DNA of 15,948 nucleotides from Choanephora cucurbitarum (taxonomy: Eukaryota; Mucoromycota; Mucoromycetes; Mucorales; Choanephoraceae): contig JAIWNI010000257.1 in the NCBI GenBank assembly GCA_025331435.1, positions 1 to 15,948 of the forward strand, read 5' to 3'. The notes under the pieces were generated by a model that was not told the origin of the DNA, made no database searches, and saw nothing but the letters and a program-made list of their open reading frames with translations. The first letter of the stretch is position 1. Each line of letters starts with the position of its first letter. The translations under genes were made by a program, and so were the position numbers. Of the stretch, positions 8,842 to 15,948 are shown piece after piece.

Positions 8842-8897
8842 CACAGACAGTGTTGTGATTCACAGATCATGTTGTGAAACACAGACATACTGTTTTG
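8842..8897 (+). repeat. Tandem repeat, three copies of about 19 bp
   Basis: Three head-to-tail units begin at 8842, 8861 and 8880, each starting CACAGA and continuing with a TGTTGTGA-like part. The first two differ at only a few bases; the third is more diverged and ends near 8897. Each unit is 18-19 bases long. Confidence 0.8.
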
Positions 8898-9073
8898 CAT
8901 AATATGGTTTTATGGCTGAACTTGTTATAATAATGAGATTTCTGATTAGCAAGTAGTAATGCAGACGTTAGACATATGCTGCAGTTTTTTTTAAAGCCGA
9001 TTGATGAATATAATTATTGGCCTACGATTACATGTTGATTTCTCTCTATACAAATAAAGTCTTTGAAGTTCAA

Positions 9074-9103
9074 TCAACTTTTTTCTGAGTGTGAGAAAGT
9101 TGA
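9074..9103. repeat. Stem-loop, 8-bp perfect stem
   Basis: TCAACTTT (9074-9081) pairs with AAAGTTGA (9096-9103) around a 14-base loop. No terminator-like context or adjacent gene is seen, so only the structure is reported. Confidence 0.6.
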
Positions 9104-9544
9104 GTCAGATAAAAAGTGAAACTATGATTGAGTGAGTATGGACGCTTGCACTGAAAATAACTACGATCGCAATCCAATTCGATGCAAAAGTAAAACATTA
9201 TTATATCGTTTGAATCTCCTTTGAGTCTCATTGGTGGATGTACGTTTTCTCATCTTCCAGAACCACACTAAATACCAAATGATTTCTCATAGCCTCATTT
9301 TTTTTCCTTTCTTCCTTTTGTAGGAAATGCACAGTAAAAGGCTACTTTTATTCCGTATACATCGATCCATGAAGTGATGTTAAATGAGCAATTTGCTATA
9401 ATACATTCTCACTTATAGTTAGTTCTGACCCGCAGTACGTTGTCTGTTACCTATACATGTATTCCAAATTGCTTATCTTTCGAAATGCCTTAGATTGTAT
9501 TCCTATTACAGTAAAAGAGTTGGTCTTGTTCACCTCTGTTTCCA

Positions 9545-10156
9545 ATGCTAACTACTATCTTAGTAATTAGCTACATGTACCCAACGCTAAGTTGTCATTC
9601 TAGTAGAAACAACTCCCTTTCACTTATTTGTGAATTGTATGACACCACTTTTATACTGGTCTATCATCAACCTCCAGGCTATGTTAAATATCGGTTGAGT
9701 GGCTTTTGTTTGCATATATCAAAGCTGTCATTCTTGAAAAATACGGGACTCCATATGGTTTTGCCTTGCGATACTTTTAAGTTCTGCTCTTATTTCGAAT
9801 CGATGAACAGTGTCTTGTTGTATGGTTTGTCGCCATATCTCACACTTCTGGTGAATGTTTATCTCCTTACATGCTAATGCTGAGGATATAATAATTTCTA
9901 GGTTTTCAAGTTGGCTCTCGTCTCCATTACTTGTGTGTTTTCTGGTTGTTTGCAATTTCGTATGTGTGTTTTTCTTCATTGCATATGCTGTTACCCTGGG
10001 CCCAAATGCTTGTTCTGGTCATTCATAGTTGAAGCCGCCTTCTATAAGCCTGGTGGTCTAAAGGTGGTGATTGCCTTACAACTGTCGGTTATCAGTAAGG
10101 ACAAACCACTGTTTAAATTGTATTTCATTAATCACATTTGCTTCAGAAACAACTAA
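9545..10156 (+). other. Two in-frame short open frames, probably not genes
   Basis: Frames of 110 and 81 residues (9545-9877 and 9911-10156) lie in the same plus-strand phase, separated by stops and a splice-acceptor-like TTTCTAG at 9894-9900. The products are hydrophobic and Cys-rich, as expected for chance translation of a T-rich strand. An antisense frame (9728-9979, ATG at 9979) is more hydrophilic. Neither has a recognisable motif. Splicing cannot be excluded, but I would not call a gene here. Confidence 0.15.
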
Positions 10157-10192
10157 TCTTCATAAGCGCGTTTGTTTCTTCGGCTTGCCTTC

Positions 10193-10435
10193 TTAACATG
10201 TTGTCGACATTCCCATGACGAGTCGTGCATCCTCGTTCAATGACCCCATCATGCCGACCCCAGTAGGTTCATGTTGTTGCATCTTCGTGATCTTGCTGTA
10301 AGAAACGCGGTTTGGCTTTGCTAACGAGCTTTGGTAACTTTGATACTCTTCATGGATGATGGAAAAAAAACGAAAATAGATTTTAATTTTTTGAAATTTA
10401 ATTTTTAGCGACGCCTTCTCAATATAAAACTTTTG
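10193..10435 (-). other. Open frame with GC-richer 3' part, possible exon remnant
   Basis: The frame stays open on the minus strand from a TAG at 10436-10438 to a TAA at 10193-10195, about 80 codons. Its only ATG with a sensible context is at 10282, which leaves 29 residues. The part from 10193 to 10330 is clearly richer in G, C and CpG than its flanks and has balanced composition, so it may be a terminal exon or a gene fragment. A TTACAG splice-acceptor-like string precedes it on the minus strand. No family is recognised. Confidence 0.2.
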
Positions 10436-10439
10436 CTAC

Positions 10440-11077
10440 AAGATGACTCTATAGACTATGCTCTGTTCTCATACTTCAAGGTCTCTACTCTTTAAAGGAA
10501 GACATATCAAATCAGCGTTGAAGCTTTAATTTCGTTAGTGAAAGGCATTCACTTAGACATAGCTCTCATATTAATTCTGTATCCTTTATAGTCAGTCATA
10601 ACTTTATCCACTATCATGATCAATCCATCAAACGTCAATCTAAACAAATCCTTAATTCCATGCCTTGACTGTTTGCTGTACACTTTTATTGTGATTACGA
10701 TGTGCTTGTATATGAATTTATCAAATGAAATCCCTACACCGTCGCTGAAAGAATACAATTCTGAAAAAACGTCAAGGATGTACCTATATATATATAATAC
10801 CCGATTTCAATTTCTGTAAAATAAATCTACTTCATTGGCCCATTCCAACAAATGGGCTTTCATTATAAGCAATCCTAAATAAGCCTTCTGTATAAGGATA
10901 TTCTATATCCGGTCATTCTTTAAACATTTGACGAATCATACTGCTCATCAAATGCCTTTCAAAGTATCACTATTCGTGGAAATAAATACGGAATTGAAGT
11001 ATTATTGGTTAGGAGATACTTATTCCGTAAAATTAAAGCCTTTGATTAGCTAAAATACGTCTCTTTATGGTAACAGA
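10440..11077. other. Intergenic DNA with a cluster of stem-loops
   Basis: Only overlapping short frames occur on opposite strands around 10549-10819, with no recognisable product. A (TA)n-like run sits at 10784-10798. Four inverted repeats crowd into 10838-11029 next to the candidate LTR of element B. Confidence 0.5.
10838..11029. repeat. Cluster of four inverted repeats
   Basis: GCCCATT/AATGGGC (10838-10844 and 10851-10857); GGATAT/ATATCC (10896-10901 and 10905-10910); ACGAAT/ATTCGT (10931-10936 and 10972-10977, with further inner pairing); and the strongest, TACGGAAT plus AAGTAT against ATACTT plus ATTCCGTA (10987-11002 and 11016-11029), a 14-bp stem with a two-base bulge. Several stems in under 200 bases suggest a structured element such as a small foldback transposon, but no terminal repeats or target duplication could be established. 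Confidence 0.55.
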
Positions 11078-11260
11078 TGTTCGAATCCCCCACTTTTACA
11101 CACCACCTTGATGCAAATTACTCAAATTTTTTGAATGTCACCAACTACAGATGTCCCAATGAGAAATCTGTGTTTACAAACTTTTTTACTCAAATCTACG
11201 CACTCCTACACACTTAATATTTCCCCCATGAGCTGTAGTGGTTGTATACTTGACACAACA
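11078..11260 (-). repeat. Candidate 3' LTR of element B (about 183 bp)
   Basis: On the minus strand the segment begins TGTTGTGTCAAG directly after a polypurine tract and ends GATTCGAACA, giving TGTT...AACA terminal inverted repeats. Its length is close to the candidate LTR of element A (185 bp). The boundary at 11260 is fairly well supported by the polypurine tract. The one at 11078 rests only on the terminal repeat and length, as the partner LTR is off the window. An AAATATT TATA-like string lies in it at about 11218-11224. Confidence 0.5.
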
Positions 11261-11270
11261 TTACCCCCGA
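11261..11270 (-). other. Polypurine tract of element B
   Basis: The minus strand reads TCGGGGGTAA immediately before the TG of the candidate LTR. A G-rich purine run in this place primes plus-strand DNA synthesis in LTR retrotransposons. It lies about 230 bases past the end of the chromodomain reading frame, a normal 3' untranslated distance. Confidence 0.6.
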
Positions 11271-11496
11271 TCAGTATGGAACATACGGGATCAGGTCATT
11301 TAACATAATTCATTTTCAGGTACGTTTCTTCCGTTACATTTGACACAGAGGTACATTTTAACTTCTAACACCATAAGACAAATCGAAAGAGATACAAAAA
11401 GGGTAGATTGGTTGATCGTGGTAGTAGCCGTTAAAAACCCATAAAACCTTTATCAGGAAAAAATATATTGGGAAAAGGTACATAACCACTGTACAT

Positions 11497-12027
11497 TTAA
11501 GTACTTGATCGCTTTTTTCTTTTTTCTAAAATTTTGTTTCTGTTTTGTACTTTGCGTTTGTTGATCGTTTTTGGTAACACTTTGTCGTTGACTTTTCGTC
11601 TGGCCCAGTATTGACGAATTGGAGTCATGTCATCAAACATTTGGGGCTTTTCCCAAGTATCATCGCTTTCATTATATCCTTTTCATCTTACTCTGTATAA
11701 GTAATTTGGTTCTTTCCCTTTGTGATCGATGATAGCTTGAACTTCGTAATGATCACCATCGTTTTCAGCGTCGTCATCATCGACTAACTTTATGTGCGAT
11801 GTAGGTACATCTCTAGCTAACAAAGCGCCCGTTCTGTCTTTTAATATATAACTTCCATTTGAAGTATAGCCATGTATACTAAAGGGTCCTTCATACTTTG
11901 CTTCGTATTTGGAAGGATTTTTCTTTTCGACTTGTTTGATCATTACGTTTGAGCCAATGGGGAAGGGATTCTTGAGTAGCTTATGCTTCTTTGTAAAGTA
12001 TTCGTTATCAGCTTTTTGTCTTTTCAT
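11497..12027 (-). pseudogene. Integrase C-terminus with GPY/F module and chromodomain, one internal stop
   Basis: One phase is open from before 12027 (MKRQKADNEYFTKKHK) to a TAA at 11497-11499, except for a TGA at 11683-11685. It holds a GPY/F module (KYEGPFSIHGYTSNGSY, near 11890), then a chromodomain from about 11748 to 11600: YEVQAIIDHKG, LYRVR, the stop, then KGYNESDDTWEKPQ. A chromodomain normally has Trp before KGY, so TGA replaces TGG. In chromoviruses the chromodomain reads histone marks such as H3K9 methylation and steers integration to heterochromatin. Here the stop would remove its second half. A basic Lys/Arg-rich tail of about 35 residues follows. The 114-residue stretch before the stop is otherwise intact. 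Confidence 0.88.
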
Positions 12028-12734
12028 TATTTGCTCTCTAATAGCAGGTATAATAACATTATCTACAGTTGTCTAGCTTTTCATGTAACTTTTTCATGTC
12101 GATCATTTTGTCATGTGGTACAGGTTTTACTTTTGAATAATCTTGTAAATCATTTGGTTGACGATGAAACATTACATTGAAAGGTTTAGACTGATGAAGT
12201 CTGGAATATTTTCAAATTCATTGCATACATTGTGGAATTTAAGTACAAATCCCATTGATCTTCTCTTCCTTGTAAGCGTTTTACTAATATGCGTTTTGCT
12301 AATCCTACAAAGGCTTCATTTGTACTGTTACCCTAAAGGATTGAATGGTAAAGAGAGTCTCTCATCAATACCGCACTTGTTGCAACTATACTTTCGATCA
12401 ACTTGTTTGATACTTCTTTCCCATTATCATGAGAAATGATCTTTGGATACCCATCAATGAGAATAGGAATACTAATTCTTTTGCTACTGATACAGCCGTT
12501 TTATCTTTTAATGGTCTTAAAATTTTGAAAGCGACTAAATAAGTCCACAACTACAAGGATGAAGTTATGTCCTCTTTCTGATGTTACATTGAACGTTCCT
12601 AGATCATAAACAATATGATCCCATACATTATTTGGTAATACACTTTTTGGAGGATGGTACACATGTTTTCCTTGATTGAATTGTCTACAATCACTACATT
12701 TCGATATGAAAGAGGTTATATCTTTTCTGAGATT
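12028..12734 (-). pseudogene. Integrase catalytic core of element B, multiply frameshifted
   Basis: The remnant spans all three phases. Recognisable pieces in order: the second half of the zinc domain with its CX2C pair (12687-12698); HVYHPPK, shared with element A's HVFHPPK; the first catalytic Asp in YDLGTF (12603-12605); FILVVVDLFSRF; the second Asp in ISHDNGKE (12426-12428); and the Glu in NSTNEAFVGLAKR (12315-12317). Asp2 to Glu is 111 bases, near the D,D(35)E spacing of retroviral-type integrases. Phase changes occur close to 12735, 12527, 12480, then between about 12390 and 12365 and again near 12332, with another towards 12080. The catalytic triad is therefore legible but cannot be translated as one protein. 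Confidence 0.85.
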
Positions 12735-14253
12735 AGGGCCAATGCACTTTGAAATCTTGATGGATTATCTTTTCCATGGCATGAATACCATAGTGACCCA
12801 ATAAATGACTCTTCAATAAGATGTCTTTTCTTTCCTCTTCCTTTGGTACTGTGTAACCATTCTCACGCATTTTACGTAACTTTAGTTGATTATTTTCTTT
12901 TTCATTTGCTTTTTCATTTGTACGTTTGCCTTTTCTTCGTTTCGATTCTTTAGCTTCGTTTTCAGAAGTTCTTTCTTTTCTCTTGCGAGATCCATTACCC
13001 CCCTCCAGCTTCTTTGTCTCATTAGGAACAAAGATGCGAGAAAGATGATCTGCAAGTATATTGTCAATACCCTTACAGAAGGTAATTGTAAAATCCATTT
13101 CATAGATAGTCTCGTAAACATTTAAAACTGCGTTATTAAGCTTTTCCTTGGACTTTAGATAGAGAAGTGCATGATTATCTACATACAAATCAAATTGTCG
13201 ACCTTTTAAGAGAGATCGCCATCTTGTGAATGCATAAGCGACAGCTGTGAGTTCTCTGCGAGACGAACCCCATTTTCGCTCAGAGGGCGACAACTTTCGA
13301 GCAACGAAACCAATATATTTGATTTCCCTTTTGATGACCTGATATAGCGCTGCACCTATGGCATAGGCCGAACTATCCGTTACAACTTTTAGTCGATGAC
13401 TCAAATCTGGACATGACAAGACAGGTGCATTTGCTAGAGCGTTTTGTAAACACTTTAGAGCTTTAGTATGATCATTAGTCCATACTGCATTAAGATCTTT
13501 TGCGTTGCGAATTTCATCCAGCTTGGCTGTAATCGTTGAGTATTTCGGAATATGAGCTCGAAAAAAGTTAGCTAATCCCAAGCGAGAGGATAGTTCTTTT
13601 GCATTTTTAGGTATGGGTGACCAGTCCATGATATTGGTAACTTTTCGTTGGTCAATCATTAGTCCCTTGTCTCCGCTAATGCAGAAACCAAGAATATAGA
13701 CACACGTTTGAGCTAGATGAAGCTTATCAACATTGATCCTTAGATTACTTTTAGTTAGGCGACGCAAAACTTCTTTGACACATTCAGTATGAAAATCTAA
13801 ATCTTCATGCGTTGAGATGGAAATATCATCTACAAAGACTGTGACATAAGGCAAGTCTGAAAACAAAGTAGTCAATGTACGTTGAACAACACTGCTTAAG
13901 GGAATTAACCCAAAAGGAGCCTTGCGAAAAGAGTATTGAACATTGTCAAAGGTAAAAGACGTTAGTTGGCGGTCAAGCCCTTTCTTTATCTTAAAGCTAT
14001 GGAAACATGCAGAAAGATCAATCGTTGTGAAAAGTTTACATTTGGACATTTGACGATGAATATCAGAAATCAAAGGCAGTGGGAATGAATCCAACTTTGT
14101 TTGATCTAGATGAGCATTAATGGTACGACAGTCGGTGACAACACGGACGTCCCCTGTATATTCACCCTTTGCATTTTTCTTTTTGACGACCAAAATACTA
14201 CTATTGAATGCAGTATTTGGAGCAGCACGTTGAATAACTTTGTGATCCTTCCA
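12733..14253 (-). pseudogene. RT, RNase H and integrase zinc domain of element B
   Basis: A single open phase of about 505 codons, continuing the RT begun in another phase upstream. It shows VVTDCR, the RT Asp in FTTIDLSACFHSF, APFGL, the catalytic FVDD (13825-13836), and RNase H beginning with VVTDSSAYAIGAALY (Asp at 13375-13377), then SSRREL, YVDNHALLYL and NILADHLSR. A highly charged Lys/Arg/Glu-rich linker follows (about 12880-13020), then the integrase HX3H (SHLLGHYG, first His at 12805-12807). It ends at a TAA (12733-12735) caused by a 1-base insertion next to the sequence for HWP. The RT and RNase H catalytic residues are intact. A first in-frame Met within this phase (ATG or alternative at 14193) is not a real start. 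Confidence 0.9.
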
Positions 14254-15587
14254 TTTTGTATTTGATCTCTTACAGCTTGATGATATGTAATTGGAATATC
14301 ATACTGACGGTTGTAAGGCTTTTCAATGAATCGTTTCAAAGGAAGTTCGATTAAACTACCAGGTAGATTACAGTGACTTTTAGGATCAATTCGAGCATTT
14401 TCATTAATAAAGGGTTGAATTTCATTCATCATTTCTTTTCGTTGATCATTGGTACCATAAGGTGATTCGTTTGGGGTATAAGCATTTGGATCAATTGGAT
14501 CCGGAATTATATCATGATCAGGGGTTTCCCAATCATACGTTAAACCTGTGATACCTATTCCTAATTCTTGCATTATATCCATGCCAATAATAACATGAAC
14601 ATCATTTGTATCAAAGATTTCAAATTTCACATTTAGGTTTATATCATTGTAAAGGATGCATAAATCTTTTAGGGTTTTACCAATACGTTTTACTTTAATA
14701 TCTGATTTGCCCAATGAAATAAATTTTTGTTTAGAAGAAACATTGTCATTTATTGGTAGAACATTTAGAAATTTTGCTAAACTAATTGAGATGATAGATA
14801 TAGTACTACCAGTATCAAGGAGCCCAAAAGTCTTTACGTTTTCTATTGTCAGAGGCAAATAAATAGACGTTTTGTTTAGCAAATCATTTGGAGGCAAAGC
14901 AAAATCGTTTTTATCGTACTTACATTGAGAATCATCGGATTCATTCATTGCATTAAACTTTAAATCAGAGTCATCGTCAGAAGCCTCTTCAATATTCATA
15001 GGTACGATTGTTTTACGTTTTTTGTTGTCATTTTTCTTGAAGCATTCATGCCCTTTTGAGTAGGGTTTTTTACATTTGTAACAAAGGTTGTTTTTAAAGG
15101 CATAGGATTTGGACAATGGGGGTTTGTTCCCTTTGTAGCGGCATTGCTCGGTTGTGTGGTTGTTTAATTCAGGATGGTTCTTGCAATATAGTCTTGTCTT
15201 CTTGTAATTGCTTGAGTTTTCATCATTAAACGAACGCTTCTTGTCATTTTTCTTGTCTTCCCATTGTAGGCTTTCTATACAGTTGTATAGGCGTTGTGCA
15301 TCTTCCATGAGAAACTTGATTTTGTTACGCTTCTTGTTTGATGCAGTGGCATTGAACATTGACAGTTGATGAGACAACGGAGCAGGTAGAGCAGAAAGGA
15401 AGAATTGACAAAGCATATGCTCTTCAAAGACCCGAGCTTCGGATTGTAAGACATTAAATCTGTCAATGAAATCATCGATGTCTTCATTCTTGTACATTTT
15501 CACATTTATCAACTTATTGGTAGCTGATTGCTGCATTTTGTCATTGGATATACCATACTTATCAATCAAAGCGTTTTGGACGTCGTC
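14254..15587 (-). pseudogene. Gag C-terminal part, zinc knuckles, protease and RT start of element B
   Basis: One open phase continuing the Gag frame after the TGA at 15588-15590. It includes the capsid C-terminal part (DDVQNALIDKYG onward), zinc knuckle CX2HX5HX4C (15141-15185), second knuckle CX2CX7HXC (15042-15083), an acidic patch, and aspartic protease GLLDTGSTISIIS with the catalytic Asp at 14814-14816. After a protease-RT connector similar to element A's (RKEMMNEIQPFI against RKQMMDQIEPFI) it reaches the RT N-terminus. There the phase is lost in a run of four T (14254-14257, A on the coding strand), where one base is missing relative to element A. The protease has the DTG motif, whereas element A has DSG. 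Confidence 0.9.
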
Positions 15588-15948
15588 TCATTTAGCATTT
15601 TCGTGATTGTGCAAAAAGTCAGACAACCAAGCATTCATTCTTGTATTCAAACAAGTGGGAAGTAAACGTTTGAAATGCCAGTTAACATTCAGTCCGTACG
15701 AGCGTACAACCGTTACAAACTTGTTTATAACATCATTCACATTTTCAAATACAATTTGATTGTCATTTTGGATCGGACCGCCTCGCCATTGGAATAAAGG
15801 TAGACCTGAGGGAACGACCATAGATTCTCTTGAAGGCTTGATTAGCTTCTGACTATCCAAGGCATATTTAAGTTTGGCTTTTACAGTTTTTAATTCTTGA
15901 TGGTTCTTTTGGAATTGTTCCTTGTCAGTAGCTGTCACTGAGGCGATA
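15588..15948 (-). pseudogene. Gag N-terminal/capsid part of element B, ends at TGA
   Basis: The phase is open from the window edge, with a likely coiled coil (FQKNHQELKTVKAKLKYAL) and a capsid region matching element A: VVPSGLPLFQW against LVPSNLPYFQW, and LNVNWHFKRLL against LSVEANWQRLL. It stops at TGA 15588-15590. Element A has Trp277 at the same alignment position (TSWSAIKSAIAIKFG against the B sequence flanking the stop, DDVQNALIDKYG). The stop is therefore a TGG to TGA change, not the natural end of Gag, and the zinc knuckles lie downstream in the same phase. The real start codon is off the window; GTG at 15936-15938 is not a start. Confidence 0.9.

Larger units (their letters stand above)
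8280..9540. other. AT-rich intergenic DNA with small repeats
   Basis: No coding frame is supported. The stretch holds a 6-bp hairpin AGAACC/GGTTCT (8658-8663 and 8674-8679), the 19-base tandem repeat at 8842-8897 and the stem-loop at 9074-9103. CCTAAACCCT near 8706 resembles a telomere repeat but is isolated. Confidence 0.6.
11078..15948 (-). mobile_element. Element B: decayed Ty3/Gypsy chromovirus, 3' part
   Basis: Read on the minus strand, entering from the right edge: Gag, protease, RT, RNase H, integrase with GPY/F module and chromodomain, polypurine tract and candidate 3' LTR. The order and the C-terminal chromodomain define a chromovirus. At least two nonsense codons and several frameshifts interrupt the frame, so this copy cannot make a full polyprotein. 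It is related to element A over Gag and Pol but clearly a different lineage. The 5' LTR, primer-binding site and Gag start are outside the window. Confidence 0.93.

Noticed and set aside
11078..11096. tRNA T-arm-like GTTCGAATCCCCC
   Set aside because: The five bases before the loop do not pair with CCCCC, and no acceptor, D or anticodon arms can be placed upstream.
11983..12439. Plus-strand frames of 65 and 93 residues
   Set aside because: They are antisense to the integrase core remnant of element B, whose D, D and E motifs are legible on the minus strand.
12886..13125. Phe/Cys-rich plus-strand frame and a Lys-rich minus-strand frame
   Set aside because: Both are other-phase readings of the charged linker between RNase H and integrase in element B.
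11683..15590. TGA read as tryptophan in this genome
   Set aside because: Element A uses TGG for its conserved Trp residues and has no in-frame TGA in 1,321 codons; element B also has frameshifts, so decay is the simpler explanation.
11683..15590. RIP (CpA to TpA) as the cause of the two TGA codons
   Set aside because: TGG to TGA requires C to T in a CC context on the plus strand, not CpA; the two sites do not support classical RIP.

Overview
The window looks like a transposon-rich, AT-rich stretch of a eukaryotic nuclear genome. It is most likely fungal, and perhaps from an early-diverging lineage such as Mucoromycota. That placement is an inference from the type of retroelement and the base composition. 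I see no host gene that fixes the taxonomy, and no rRNA, tRNA or CRISPR array.

Left end (1-4169, minus strand): the 5' part of a Ty3/Gypsy LTR retrotransposon, called element A here. One uninterrupted reading frame of 1,321 codons begins at 3963 and runs off the left edge. It encodes, in order, Gag (poly-Asn start, coiled coil, capsid-like domain, two zinc knuckles), protease, reverse transcriptase, RNase H and the zinc-binding start of integrase. The most interesting local feature lies upstream of its start codon. A 16/17-base inverted repeat pairs a candidate primer-binding site (3970-3985) with a segment (4046-4062) about 20 bases downstream of a TATA-like box. This is the arrangement expected of a self-primed (Tf1-type) element. 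A candidate 5' LTR spans about 3985-4169.

Middle (about 4170-11077): roughly 6.9 kb of AT-rich DNA with no gene I can name. It holds a few short open frames of doubtful reality, a diverged repeat family (about 7020-7800), a GC-richer patch with two adjacent hairpins (7812-7915), a 19-base tandem repeat (8842-8897) and a cluster of four stem-loops (10838-11029).

Right end (11078-15948, minus strand): the 3' part of a second Ty3/Gypsy element (element B), a distant relative of A in the same orientation. It ends in a GPY/F module and a chromodomain, which makes it a chromovirus. A polypurine tract and a candidate 183-bp 3' LTR follow. Element B is decayed. It carries a TGA in Gag, a 1-base frameshift at the start of RT, several frameshifts in the integrase core and a TGA inside the chromodomain. 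Both TGA codons replace a conserved tryptophan.

Together, the two ends give one apparently intact and one dead member of related retrotransposon lineages. Comparing them allows most of B's lesions to be located. I found no evidence of an undescribed multi-gene system.
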